Source of the DNA: Aureimonas sp. SK2 | GTDB taxonomy: Bacteria; Pseudomonadota; Alphaproteobacteria; Rhizobiales; Rhizobiaceae | Direction: 5' to 3' | DNA length: 64,000 bases | NCBI RefSeq assembly: GCF_029813115.1 | Contig: NZ_JAPZDS010000009.1 | Location: 124,001 to 188,000, forward strand | Shown: positions 39,378 to 47,083 of the stretch, in pieces | How positions within the stretch are numbered: the stretch's first letter is position 1 | How the letters are laid out: each line of letters opens with the position of its first letter | Notes under the pieces: generated by a model | Told to the model about the DNA's origin: nothing | What the model saw: only the letters and a program-made list of their open reading frames with translations | Database searches by the model: none | Translations under genes and position numbers: made by a program

Positions 39378-40925
39378 TTACTCCGGCGCCGCGCCCCCGC
39401 TCGGCCGCCCCGTACCGTTCAGCGTCCCTCTCTCCGCGATCAACGCCATCTCCCGCGCCCCGATGTCCCCCGCCGCCGGGTTCTCGAGGATGTGCAGCTC
39501 GATGCCCCGCCCGGCGCGCACGGCGTCCGCCAACGCGACATGGATGCGCCGGAACCCGGTCGCGTTCCCCGCGCGGTATCCCCGCCCGCCCAACAGGTTG
39601 CCGACGTTCCGGCTGTACTCCCGCGTAGGCCGGGTGCCGCGCGTGTAGCGACCGACGTAGCTTCCAACGCCCTCGATGATCCACTCGTAGATGCCCGGCA
39701 TCTCGAGCGACGCCCCGTCGTGGACGGTCAGCGCGAACCACGGGTCGGGCAGCGCCATGGGCGTCTGCCCCGTGAGGGCTGCCAGCTCCGCGACGCGTCG
39801 GAGGATGCGCGGGAGCAGCCCGCTCTCGAACGCGGACGCGAGCGTGCCCTCCGAAAAGCGGTCGCCCCGGATCAGCGTCGTCAGAAGCTTCGCGAGCTGA
39901 CGGACGCCTGCCGCCTCCACGGCGCCGGGGTCGCGCCGGAGCCGGGTCGCTTCCTCGCCGCCATGCCAGTCGCCCCACGAGAAGTCGGACGGCACCCACC
40001 CGCCGTCGTACGCCGCCTGCACGAAGGCCTGCGCTGGCTCCGACAGCGAGAAGAACGGCATCTGGATCGCGCCGCCGTCCATCGGCTGGCCGCCGCCCCA
40101 ATCGCCGAAGCGGAAGCCGTCGGCCGCAAAGGTCTCGGCGAACGGAGCGAGCGCTGTCAGGTCGGGGTTCATGCGGCGCCGGATGATCCGGCCGGCCTGG
40201 GTGTCCGGCCCGACGTTGATGGACCGCATGGAGTCGGTGACCAGCCGAATCCGGTCGCCGTCGTCCGCGAGGCCCCAGCCGGCGTGGCTGCGGAACAAGA
40301 CGACCTGCGCGCCCTCGGCCGCCCGCTCCCGGACGAACTCGATCGCGAGTTGGGACGACGGCAGCGCCGCGATGAGGTCTGCCGTGATGGGGGACGACGT
40401 CCGGGAATGGTAGGCGACGATCTCGACGCACGCGACGCGCTGCGCGAGGGACGACATCGCCTCGTCGAACGTCCAGCCGTCGGCGACCAGCCCGTCGGCG
40501 AGCGCGGCGAACTTCGGCCACCACCACCTGAAGGCGCCCGCGTTCGCGATCTCGGGATCGATGGACCAGAAGGGCGACGCGAGAGGGGACTGCCGGAGCC
40601 CGGCCAGCTTCAGGGCGCGCGTCACCGTCCTGTCGCCCTCATCGAGCCAGTTGCCGGGATCGAGGCCGGGGTTCAAGAGGCACAGGACGATGTCCGCGCG
40701 GCGGAGGTCGCCGACGAACGGCTGCGGGACGAGCGATGCCTGGAGCCGGGACCGCTCGCGGCGGAACTCGGCGATGACGGCAGCTTGGTTCTCCGGGGCG
40801 TCCCAGCGCACGCGCTCAACGTAACGCGCCTGCCGAAGGACTGCCTCATCCGTGGGATGGACCCAGTGGCGGCCGCCCTCGAAGCCGCCCCAGAACTCGA
40901 TCAGCTTGTCCGTCGCCTCGCCCAT
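39378..40925 (-). CDS. Three-part protein: NPG-motif N-terminal region, DUF6508-like middle, GIY-YIG nuclease-like C-terminus, 515 aa
   Basis: ATG at 40925 with AAGGGGATGACGGC upstream. Residues 1-230 contain LCLLNPGLDP (82-91), an NPG motif reminiscent of the uracil-DNA glycosylase superfamily (weak). Residues 265-385 match DUF6508: FSWGDWHGG, then LLTTLIRGDRFSEGTLASAF. Residues 408-505 look like GIY-YIG: PGIYEW, GSYVGRY, a conserved REMALI glutamate and a final LNGTGRP asparagine. It borders TerS, a place where HNH or homing-type nucleases often sit near cos. A DNA repair or restriction role is inferred. Confidence 0.6.
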   Translation of the reverse strand: MGEATDKLIEFWGGFEGGRHWVHPTDEAVLRQARYVERVRWDAPENQAAVIAEFRRERSRLQASLVPQPFVGDLRRADIVLCLLNPGLDPGNWLDEGDRTVTRALKLAGLRQSPLASPFWSIDPEIANAGAFRWWWPKFAALADGLVADGWTFDEAMSSLAQRVACVEIVAYHSRTSSPITADLIAALPSSQLAIEFVRERAAEGAQVVLFRSHAGWGLADDGDRIRLVTDSMRSINVGPDTQAGRIIRRRMNPDLTALAPFAETFAADGFRFGDWGGGQPMDGGAIQMPFFSLSEPAQAFVQAAYDGGWVPSDFSWGDWHGGEEATRLRRDPGAVEAAGVRQLAKLLTTLIRGDRFSEGTLASAFESGLLPRILRRVAELAALTGQTPMALPDPWFALTVHDGASLEMPGIYEWIIEGVGSYVGRYTRGTRPTREYSRNVGNLLGGRGYRAGNATGFRRIHVALADAVRAGRGIELHILENPAAGDIGAREMALIAERGTLNGTGRPSGGAAPE

Positions 40926-41011
40926 GCCGTCATCCCCTTGCGTTGCGGGACATTCTACGGACGGAAGGACGGCGGGGAAGCCTCCGGCGGCGACCTTGAT
41001 GCTGGAACAGT

Positions 41012-41095
41012 TTTCCAAAATTTCTGAACGGCGACCGGGTGCCGCCGCAAACTAACCCCCACGGGCGCCCCCATCCAGGGACCCCCGGCGCCTAC
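41012..41095. repeat. 85-bp imperfect repeat, copy 2
   Basis: TTTCCAAAATTTCTGAACGG, then GGGTGCCGCCGC and CCCCGGCGCCT align with 9062-9145. It lies just upstream of the 40925 gene, at a distance like that of copy 1 from the methyltransferase gene. Confidence 0.65.
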
Positions 41096-41307
41096 CCCGA
41101 CGCGCCGTCCCGCGCCGCGCGCAGCTCCCGGATCTCGTCGAGCATCCCGTCCACGATCTCGGCCGCCTCGTGCTGGGCGATCCACGCGCCGCAACGGTCA
41201 TCGACCCGCCGGACGACGCCGTTGACGGGGATGAAGCTGTGCCTTGGGACGGCGCCGAACCGTTGCCACCAGTCGATGTCGGTAACACCCTCGCTCGTCG
41301 CTCTCAT
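41092..41307 (-). CDS. Hypothetical protein, 71 aa
   Basis: ATG at 41307 (MRATSEGVTDIDWWQRFGAV), separated by six bases from the upstream gene stop. It is a small protein with beta-like N-terminal half and a C-terminal helix (AAEIVDGMLDEIRELRAARD). It is the second gene of the 41778 operon. No family recognised. Confidence 0.55.
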   Translation of the reverse strand: MRATSEGVTDIDWWQRFGAVPRHSFIPVNGVVRRVDDRCGAWIAQHEAAEIVDGMLDEIRELRAARDGASG

Positions 41308-41313
41308 CCGCGT

Positions 41314-41778
41314 TCAACCCTCGACCCGCTGCGGGTTGTACCACCGGACACGGCCGCCGTGCTTCTCGATGACGGCGAGAACGGTCTGGATCGAGACGTA
41401 GCCGTAGACCGTCTGGGTAGGGGCGGTCTCGTCGTCTGCCCACCTCGCCAGTAGGGGCTCTGGCTCCGATGGGAAGCCAACCTCGACGTGCGTGCACACG
41501 AGGTCATTGTCGTAGACGCTGTACATCATCGGGCTGTCTTGGACGGACATGCGGAAGCCGTCGGCGCAGACGACATGGTTGCGCTGCCAATGGACGAGGG
41601 GGCGACCGCTTAGAACCATGCGGTCGTCCCCCATCAAGCTGCCCGCATCGGGGAACAACTGGTTGACCGGAATGTCCCACACGCGGTCGGCGTTCGCCCA
41701 GCGCGTGCGCCAATCGATGAAGTCCTCCTGCGAGACCTCATCGGCGGCGTCGTCGGGAATGGCGGTCAGGTCGTCCAT
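41314..41778 (-). CDS. Hypothetical protein, 154 aa
   Basis: ATG at 41778 follows GAGGACGATGCC, and a class A promoter is at 41806-41834. The protein is acidic and beta-rich (GRPLVHWQRNHVVCADGFRM, VYDNDLVCTHVEVGFPS), with an ending TVLAVIEKHGGRVRWYNPQ. No signal or membrane segment. No family recognised; this style of protein is common in phage early regions. Confidence 0.6.
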   Translation of the reverse strand: MDDLTAIPDDAADEVSQEDFIDWRTRWANADRVWDIPVNQLFPDAGSLMGDDRMVLSGRPLVHWQRNHVVCADGFRMSVQDSPMMYSVYDNDLVCTHVEVGFPSEPEPLLARWADDETAPTQTVYGYVSIQTVLAVIEKHGGRVRWYNPQRVEG

Positions 41779-41805
41779 GGCATCGTCCTCGTCTTGAGGA
41801 TCAAG

Positions 41806-41834
41806 CCTGCTTGCCGGCGGAGGCTGGCGCAACG
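41806..41834 (-). promoter_or_regulatory. Class A promoter for the 41778 operon
   Basis: TTGCGC (41834-41829), 17-bp spacer with GCCGGC, CAGGCT (41811-41806). Confidence 0.55.
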
Positions 41835-41860
41835 GCGCCCGGCCTGCGGCGCGTGCTGCA

Positions 41861-42316
41861 TCAGGCCGCCTCGCGGACCTCTCGGCTACGCTCCATAGCT
41901 GCCGTCTTGAGCTGCGCGACGAAGGCCGCGTCCAGCCGCTTGCGCGCCGCCTCGACCTCACGCGCGAGGCAAGGCACCTCCAGGTGCTCGTAGACGTATG
42001 CGGACAGCCTTCCGCCGTCCGCCCGAGGCGGTCCGAACCCCTCGTAGACGAGACTGGCACGAGCCGACGTTTCGACCGGGCCGGCGCCGGGGTACTTGGC
42101 GGCAAGGCGGGCGGCGAATGCCTCGCGGATCGTCCTGATCCCGTAGCAGTCCTCTGAGGCCGCCCGTCCGACGTAGTGCAGGAAGGAGGAACCGACCTCC
42201 AGCCTCGTCGTCATCAAGGCGCGCGGCACGCCCCGGATGGTGGCCATGATGGTCACGGTCGCGCTCTCGGTGATGACGCTGCCGTCGTCCCAGGTGTACA
42301 CGTGGTTCTCGCTCAT
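41861..42316 (-). CDS. Hypothetical protein, 151 aa
   Basis: ATG at 42316 follows GAGGGAGACATCG. It starts MSENHVYTWDDGSVITESAT with beta hairpins, followed by helices (TIREAFAARLAAKYPG, EVEAARKRLDAAFVAQLKTA). Class A promoter at 42346-42374. It is monocistronic, with 27 bp between its stop and the next class A site. No family recognised. Confidence 0.6.
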   Translation of the reverse strand: MSENHVYTWDDGSVITESATVTIMATIRGVPRALMTTRLEVGSSFLHYVGRAASEDCYGIRTIREAFAARLAAKYPGAGPVETSARASLVYEGFGPPRADGGRLSAYVYEHLEVPCLAREVEAARKRLDAAFVAQLKTAAMERSREVREAA

Positions 42317-42345
42317 CGATGTCTCCCTCATCTCGACAGGAGACA

Positions 42346-42374
42346 AGCGTGGTTGCCGGCGAAGCCGAGTGCAA
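42346..42374 (-). promoter_or_regulatory. Class A promoter for the 42316 gene
   Basis: TTGCAC (42374-42369), 17-bp spacer with GCCGGC, CACGCT (42351-42346). The GGTTGCCGGCGA block and CACGCTT are shared with 49687-49715. Confidence 0.6.
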
Positions 42375-42489
42375 ACGAGGATGGGACGGGAGCCATCACG
42401 ACGCCGTGATGACGTTCGGCCCATTGAGAAGGCGACCACGTCGGCCCGGTGGGTCCGCCGCGCAATCCGTTGACCGAGCCGTGCCGGGT

Positions 42490-42534
42490 CTCACATTCCG
42501 AAAAGTCCGCCAGATGGATTTTTCGGAATGTGAG
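42490..42534. repeat. Left bounding element of the two-component cassette
   Basis: CTCACATTCCGAAAA, 15 bases, TTTTCGGAATGTGAG: a perfect 15-bp inverted repeat. The central sequence GTCCGCCAGATGGA recurs in the right element (44189-44231). It lies 107 bp before the kinase gene; nothing else is visible in the 42375-42641 gap. Confidence 0.7.
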
Positions 42535-42641
42535 AAAGGGGGCGACGCCCTTCCGAATGCCGACCCGCAGGGGATGGCAATGCTTACGAATCCCCCTCGA
42601 TTTGCTATGCATGGGCCAGCAAACTCCCTCCGGAGCATCGA

Positions 42642-43727
42642 GTGTCCCACGACTTCCAGCCCGACCTCGACCTGATCGCCAGCATCCCGGCGGTGCCGTC
42701 GATCCTTGACGTCGTGTGCCAGATGACGGGAATGGGGTGCGGCGTCGTTGCTCGGGTGACGGCGGATCGCTGGGTCGCGTGCTCCACGCGCGACGAGGCG
42801 GGGTTCGGCCTAGTGCCGGGCAGCGAGCTGAAGATCGACACCACCTTTTGCCGCGAGATCCGACTGCGGAAAGAGCCCGTGATCATCGAGCATGCTGCGG
42901 AGGACGCTGCCTATTGCGACCACCCGTCGCCCGTCATGTACGGCTTCCAGAGCTACGCCTCGTTCCCTATCGTGCTGCCCGACGGGACCGTCTACGGCAC
43001 GCTATGTGTGATCGACCCAAACCCCCGGACACTGAAGACGCCGCAGATCATCAACAGCTTCAAGTTGTTCGCCGAACTCATCGCCTACCATCTGGACTCC
43101 GCGTTGAAGGTGGCGGCCATGCAGCGGCTGCTGGACGACCAGCGCGACTGGCAGCGCAGTCAGCGAGTCCTCCAGCGGGAGTTGTCGCACCGGATGAAGA
43201 ACACGCTCGCGATGGTACAGGCCGTCGTGACGCAGAGCCTGCGCAACGCGGACTCGCTTGACGACGCGGCGCGTCGGGCTACCGAGCGCATCCAAGCTCT
43301 CGGCCGGGCGCAGGACATGCTGACGGAGACGAACTGGGAGACGGCGCAGGTGGCGGACGTCGTCTCCGCAGCCATCGCACCCCATCACGACGGCGGGCAT
43401 CGCTTCACGGTCGCCGGGCCGCCTGTCGCCCTCACGGCGCAGCAGGCGATGGGCCTCGCGCTTGCCATCCACGAGCTGGCGACCAACGCCACGAAGTACG
43501 GCGCCCTGTCGAACGAGCACGGGCACGTCTTCATCGCGTGGGAGGACGGTGCGGACCGCTTCCGCTTCACTTGGAGGGAAAGCGGCGGCCCGCCCGTCGT
43601 TGCTCCGGAAAGGCAAGGGTTCGGGTCGCGGTTGACCGCTCGTGTCGTGCCCACATATTTCTCCGGCACCGCTAACCTTGCGTATCCGGTTGAGGGCATA
43701 GAATACAGCCTCGAAGGTAGCGTGTGA
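42642..43727 (+). CDS. GAF-HWE/HisKA_2 histidine kinase, 361 aa
   Basis: GTG at 42642 follows CGGAG. Residues 10-165 form a GAF domain (FCREIRLRKEPVIIEHAAED, FPIVLPDGTVYGTLCVIDP). Residues 178-360 form the kinase: ELSHRMKNTLAMVQAVV with phospho-acceptor His183, ATPase HELATNATKYGALS, and FTWRESGGP with the W/E residues of HWE kinases, a group abundant in alphaproteobacteria and often light- or stress-linked. It is cytosolic. It pairs with the response regulator 64 bp downstream. Confidence 0.9.
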   Translation: MSHDFQPDLDLIASIPAVPSILDVVCQMTGMGCGVVARVTADRWVACSTRDEAGFGLVPGSELKIDTTFCREIRLRKEPVIIEHAAEDAAYCDHPSPVMYGFQSYASFPIVLPDGTVYGTLCVIDPNPRTLKTPQIINSFKLFAELIAYHLDSALKVAAMQRLLDDQRDWQRSQRVLQRELSHRMKNTLAMVQAVVTQSLRNADSLDDAARRATERIQALGRAQDMLTETNWETAQVADVVSAAIAPHHDGGHRFTVAGPPVALTAQQAMGLALAIHELATNATKYGALSNEHGHVFIAWEDGADRFRFTWRESGGPPVVAPERQGFGSRLTARVVPTYFSGTANLAYPVEGIEYSLEGSV

Positions 43728-43791
43728 GACGCAGGAGGCGAAGATTTCCTTTTCAGTTGAACTCTTTAACCTCCCGACGGCTTAGGGCCAG

Positions 43792-44181
43792 ATGGCGCAA
43801 TCCTTCAACCCAAGCCAACTTGCCGTTCTTGTCGTCGAGGACGAGCCGCTGCTCCTGATGGACGCGATCGACCTCATCGAGGAAGCCGGGTTCGTCGCCT
43901 ACGGAGCGTCGAACGCGGACGAGGCGATCCGCATGCTGGAGCGGCATTCGGACATCCGGGTCCTTTTCACAGACGTCGACATGCCGGGGTCGATGGACGG
44001 CCTGAAGCTGGCGCGCGCGGTGCGCGACCGATGGCCCCCGGTGTCGATCATCGTGGCGTCCGGCCACGTGCGGGTCACTAAGGAGGACATGCCCGAGAAC
44101 GGGCTGTTCTTCGCGAAGCCATATCCGCCGAAGAGCGTGATCGCCGCGCTGAACCGGATTGCAGAGCAGGTGACCCGCTGA
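43792..44181 (+). CDS. Single-domain response regulator, 129 aa
   Basis: ATG at 43792. Acidic pocket VVEDEP (E16-D17), phospho-acceptor Asp61 in LFTDVDMPG, ASGH and the conserved Lys in FAKPYPP. There is no output domain, so it would act through protein contacts, as HWE-linked regulators (FixJ-less, CheY-like) often do. It is followed by a repeat and a terminator. Confidence 0.9.
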   Translation: MAQSFNPSQLAVLVVEDEPLLLMDAIDLIEEAGFVAYGASNADEAIRMLERHSDIRVLFTDVDMPGSMDGLKLARAVRDRWPPVSIIVASGHVRVTKEDMPENGLFFAKPYPPKSVIAALNRIAEQVTR

Positions 44182-44188
44182 GCTGAGC

Positions 44189-44231
44189 TTAGATTCCGGG
44201 AAGTCCGTCAGATCGACTTCTTGGAACGTCA
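44189..44231. repeat. Right bounding element of the two-component cassette
   Basis: ATTCCGGGAAGTCCGTCAGA and onward aligns with the left element at 42495 (about three quarters identical) in the same orientation. Imperfect inverted arms TTCCGGGAAGTC/GACTTCTTGGAA. Confidence 0.6.
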
Positions 44232-44233
44232 GA

Positions 44234-44268
44234 GGGGGCCGAGACCCGCAAGTCTCGACCCCCTTTCA
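44234..44268 (+). terminator. Rho-independent terminator after the response regulator
   Basis: GGGGG-C-CGAGAC, loop, GTCTCG-A-CCCCC followed by TTTCATT. The rest of the gap to 44525 shows no convincing gene. Confidence 0.75.
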
Positions 44269-44525
44269 TTCCTGCCGGCCGCGTCCCGTCGGCGGCGGCC
44301 GGGGCGGTCGCTGCCCGGAAGCGCGACCCCTTATGCGGCGCCGAGGCCTTCCGGCCCGGCATTCTCCGGCACGCTCTTCGGCATCCGCTCGGGATGTCGT
44401 CCCCCAAAATTGGACAGGGCTGCGCATGGCAGCGGCGGGGCGCCTCACTTTCGGCCGGCTCGGGCAACCCTGACGAAACGCTCGCCGACCGCTATGCAAG
44501 ATTCGAGATCGCATGGGAGGCCAGC

Positions 44526-45245
44526 ATGACATTCGTCGACACCGAGGAAGGGCACACCGCACCGCGCGCCACGTCCGCCGACATCGACCGCCTCCGCTAC
44601 ATCGCGACGACGGCGACGGCGAAGCTGTTCGCGCAGATCGCAGGCGGGCGTATTCGATGCGAGAGCGAGGCGACCCTCCAACTCCACCTCGGCCGGATCA
44701 TCGCGACGGTCGCCGACCTCGAACTGGTCGACAGCCGAGAGACGATCTCCATTGAGCTGGAGAAGCCCCTGGCGGACCCGAACGGGTCGCGCGGGCGGAT
44801 CGACATCTGGTTCCAGATTACCGACCGCGACGGGGTCGAGGCCCGGTGCGCGGTCGAGCTAAAGTTCTTCAAGAAGGCCCGCCAGCGGGAGCCCAACAAC
44901 CGTTACGACGTCTTCAGCGACATCGCCCGGCTGGAGCGCTGCGCCGACGTCGCCGATGTCGGCTTCATGCTCGTCGGCACCGACCATCCCCACTACGCGA
45001 CCCATCCGCGCTATAGCGAGAACACGCAGGACTTCGACTTCCGGGATGGACGCGCGTATCGAAGCGGCAGTGAACTCGTCTACAGGACAGAAAGGCCTTA
45101 CGGTTCGCCCATCACGCTTGAGGGCGACTACCAGTTCACCTGGACCGTCCTGCCGTCTCCGCCGAGCTTCGGCTACATGCTGCTGGAGGTCGCCCCGCAG
45201 ATGGTCGCCGCCGCACCCGCCGCCGGGGATGCGGAAGGTGAATGA
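44526..45245 (+). CDS. PD-(D/E)XK nuclease-fold protein, 239 aa
   Basis: ATG at 44526. The core signature is GRIDIWF (Asp93), ten residues, then CAVELKFFKK (Glu111-x-Lys113), preceded by helix LQLHLGRIIATVADLEL and followed by RYDVFSDIARLERC, a normal PD-(D/E)XK order. No DNA-binding domain is obvious. It is immediately followed by a second gene with a similar fold, which suggests a two-component nuclease system. It is unlike known restriction genes I can name. Role: possible defence or anti-phage cargo. Confidence 0.7.
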   Translation: MTFVDTEEGHTAPRATSADIDRLRYIATTATAKLFAQIAGGRIRCESEATLQLHLGRIIATVADLELVDSRETISIELEKPLADPNGSRGRIDIWFQITDRDGVEARCAVELKFFKKARQREPNNRYDVFSDIARLERCADVADVGFMLVGTDHPHYATHPRYSENTQDFDFRDGRAYRSGSELVYRTERPYGSPITLEGDYQFTWTVLPSPPSFGYMLLEVAPQMVAAAPAAGDAEGE

Positions 45246-45246
45246 C

Positions 45247-45753
45247 ATGCGCGACCAGCACGCCACGGCATCCAGCCTCCGGGAGCGCATCCTCGAGCAT
45301 TCCCTCGTCGCCGACATGTGGCGGCTTCTCTGGAAGGCGGGGATCACCGATGTCGAGATCCTGCGCTCTGAGTTCGACGGCTACGGCTACGACCTCGTCA
45401 TCGCGTGGGGCGTCGTCGTTCGGCACGTGCAGCTCAAGGCGGGCCGCCTGAAGAACCCCGGCAACTTCGACATCGTGACGTCGCTTGCGGACAAGCCTTC
45501 CGGCTGCGTCGTCTACCTCGACGTCGATGACGCTCTCGATGTCCGAGCCTACTGGTACTTCGGCGCCGCGCCCGGCGAGCCGATGCTGTCGCTGGAGGGG
45601 TACCGCCCGGCTCGGCGCATCGGTCGGACGGCGGAAGGCGTGCGGCCGGATCGGAAGAACCATGTCCGGCTGCGGGGGAGCGGTTTCGAGAAGCTGGACG
45701 GTCTGGAGCACCTAGTCGAGAGGCTCCTGGGGCGGACCGACGGCGGCGAGTGA
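45247..45753 (+). CDS. Second PD-(D/E)XK-like protein, 168 aa
   Basis: ATG at 45247, one base after the previous stop, with GGAAGGTG upstream. The core is EFDGYGYDLVIAWGVVVRHV and QLKAG (Asp49, Gln62-x-Lys64), the D...(E/Q)xK signature with Gln in place of Glu. After it comes SGCVVYLDVDDALDVRAYWY and a basic C-terminus. Related proteins are widespread as lone hypothetical genes. Pairing with the upstream nuclease-fold gene indicates a joint function. Confidence 0.65.
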   Translation: MRDQHATASSLRERILEHSLVADMWRLLWKAGITDVEILRSEFDGYGYDLVIAWGVVVRHVQLKAGRLKNPGNFDIVTSLADKPSGCVVYLDVDDALDVRAYWYFGAAPGEPMLSLEGYRPARRIGRTAEGVRPDRKNHVRLRGSGFEKLDGLEHLVERLLGRTDGGE

Positions 45754-45823
45754 TCTGGGAGACCTCTACAGTTTCAATCTCGACCTTCGCGCCGTCTTCA
45801 CCTTCTCCGGCCACGATGGCTTG

Positions 45824-46462
45824 ATGACACCGCGCCGCTTCAACCCATCCGACAATCGCCCTCGCCAGCCCTTCGGCCGAAGCGGCCGGACACCGACGCC
45901 GCGCCGCGCCCGCCGCTTCCGCACCCCGCGCAGGCGTCTCCACGACGTCGCGCTCGGCGCCGGAATGGTCGTCGCCCTACTTGGGCTCGCGGCAGCCGAG
46001 GACCGTGGCTGGCTCGGCTGGGTCGACCGTGCCGACGCCTGGGTCGACGGCATGCGCGCGCCATGGTCATCCGGTCCGGCGGCGACGCCCGTCGCCGCGC
46101 GGCACGTGCCGCTCTGCCCACCGGAGTACCGACGCGGGGGAGGCGGCGTCACCTGCATCACGGATGGCGACTCCGGCGTGGCTGACGGCGAGCCCTGGAG
46201 GCTCACGACGCGGTCCGGCGGCGTTGACGCGCCCGAGGTCGGCCGACCGGAATGCGCCGCCGAGCGCACGGCTGGGGACCGGGCGACGCGACGGCTTCAG
46301 GCGTTGATGTCCGGCGGCTACACGATGTCGGGCGGGAGCGCCGACAAGCACGGCCGGCGGCTCGTCACCGTGACGCTGGCTGATGGGGGGGACGCCGGAG
46401 AGGTGCTCATTGGCGAGGGGCTGGCGCAGCCATGGCCGACTTCTGGGAATCCGTGGTGCTGA
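45824..46462 (+). CDS. Membrane-anchored staphylococcal-nuclease-like protein, 212 aa
   Basis: ATG at 45824. A basic N-terminus and transmembrane helix (about 41-58) place the C-terminal domain in the periplasm. Residues 108-205 follow the SNase pattern: GVTCITDGDS, GGVDAPEVGRPECAAE and then DKHGRRLVTVTLADG and EGLAQPW. The usual catalytic Arg before the DAPE motif is not clearly kept (RLTTRSGGVDAPE), so activity is uncertain. It could degrade incoming DNA in the periplasm, which would suit superinfection exclusion. Confidence 0.72.
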   Translation: MTPRRFNPSDNRPRQPFGRSGRTPTPRRARRFRTPRRRLHDVALGAGMVVALLGLAAAEDRGWLGWVDRADAWVDGMRAPWSSGPAATPVAARHVPLCPPEYRRGGGGVTCITDGDSGVADGEPWRLTTRSGGVDAPEVGRPECAAERTAGDRATRRLQALMSGGYTMSGGSADKHGRRLVTVTLADGGDAGEVLIGEGLAQPWPTSGNPWC

Positions 46463-46502
46463 AATTGACCCACCCTCGGCGGCATGCTGAGATGGAGAAC
46501 TG

Positions 46503-47021
46503 TCAACGCTTGGCCTTCTTTGAACGCTTCGATGCCTTCGGCTGCTTCGCGGTGAGCGTCTTGCTAACGAGCGATCGCACGGACGACGAGAGGGCCGTGA
46601 CTTCCTTAGGAGAGGGAAGCTCTGTGGCTGCCTTTTCCATGGCCGCCTTTACCATGGCGGACGCCTCCTTGACCTTGGCCTCCTCCGCTCGCGCCGCAGC
46701 CAACTCGGCAAGCGCGCTGCCAACGCGCTGGCTCGACAGGCGCCCGGCGTTCTCCGTCATCTTCATCAACCGTGCGAGGACGTGCTGTGCCTGTGGTGCC
46801 GTGCGCTCTTCCTGGGCCACAATCACCACCGTTTTCTTCAGGCGACGCTTTAGGATGGGCTTGGCGACGACGGGGAAGCTACAAAGACTGCCGGGGGCGG
46901 CCTGCTTCCCGGGTTCGTCACCCATCACCTTGCGCTTCCGTCCTGGGCCTCCCTTATGGCTGAAGAACCCGCTTCCGGCGTGAACAATGGTTCCGCCGCC
47001 TAGATATGAATTCCTGCCCAT
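46503..47021 (-). CDS. Basic Ala/Lys-rich protein, 172 aa
   Basis: ATG at 47021 (MGRNSYLGGGTIVHAGSGFF). The N-terminus is glycine-rich, the middle basic (KPILKRRLKKTVVIV), and the C-terminal half a Lys/Ala coiled coil ending KASKRSKKAKR. It looks like a nucleic-acid-binding protein. Codon use is less GC-biased than the neighbourhood, a sign of transfer. It is divergent from the predicted ncRNA promoter at 47049, so the two may be linked. Confidence 0.6.
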   Translation of the reverse strand: MGRNSYLGGGTIVHAGSGFFSHKGGPGRKRKVMGDEPGKQAAPGSLCSFPVVAKPILKRRLKKTVVIVAQEERTAPQAQHVLARLMKMTENAGRLSSQRVGSALAELAAARAEEAKVKEASAMVKAAMEKAATELPSPKEVTALSSSVRSLVSKTLTAKQPKASKRSKKAKR

Positions 47022-47048
47022 CCACCCTCACTCCCACGCGGTCGCAAA

Positions 47049-47077
47049 TTGACACGCGTCAGCGGGCAGGAACACTG
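47049..47077 (+). promoter_or_regulatory. Promoter for the predicted ncRNA
   Basis: TTGACA (47049-47054) is a consensus -35. AACACT at 47071-47076 gives a 16-bp spacer and keeps the A2/T6 pattern of other promoters here. Confidence 0.5.
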
Positions 47078-47083
47078 GATTCT

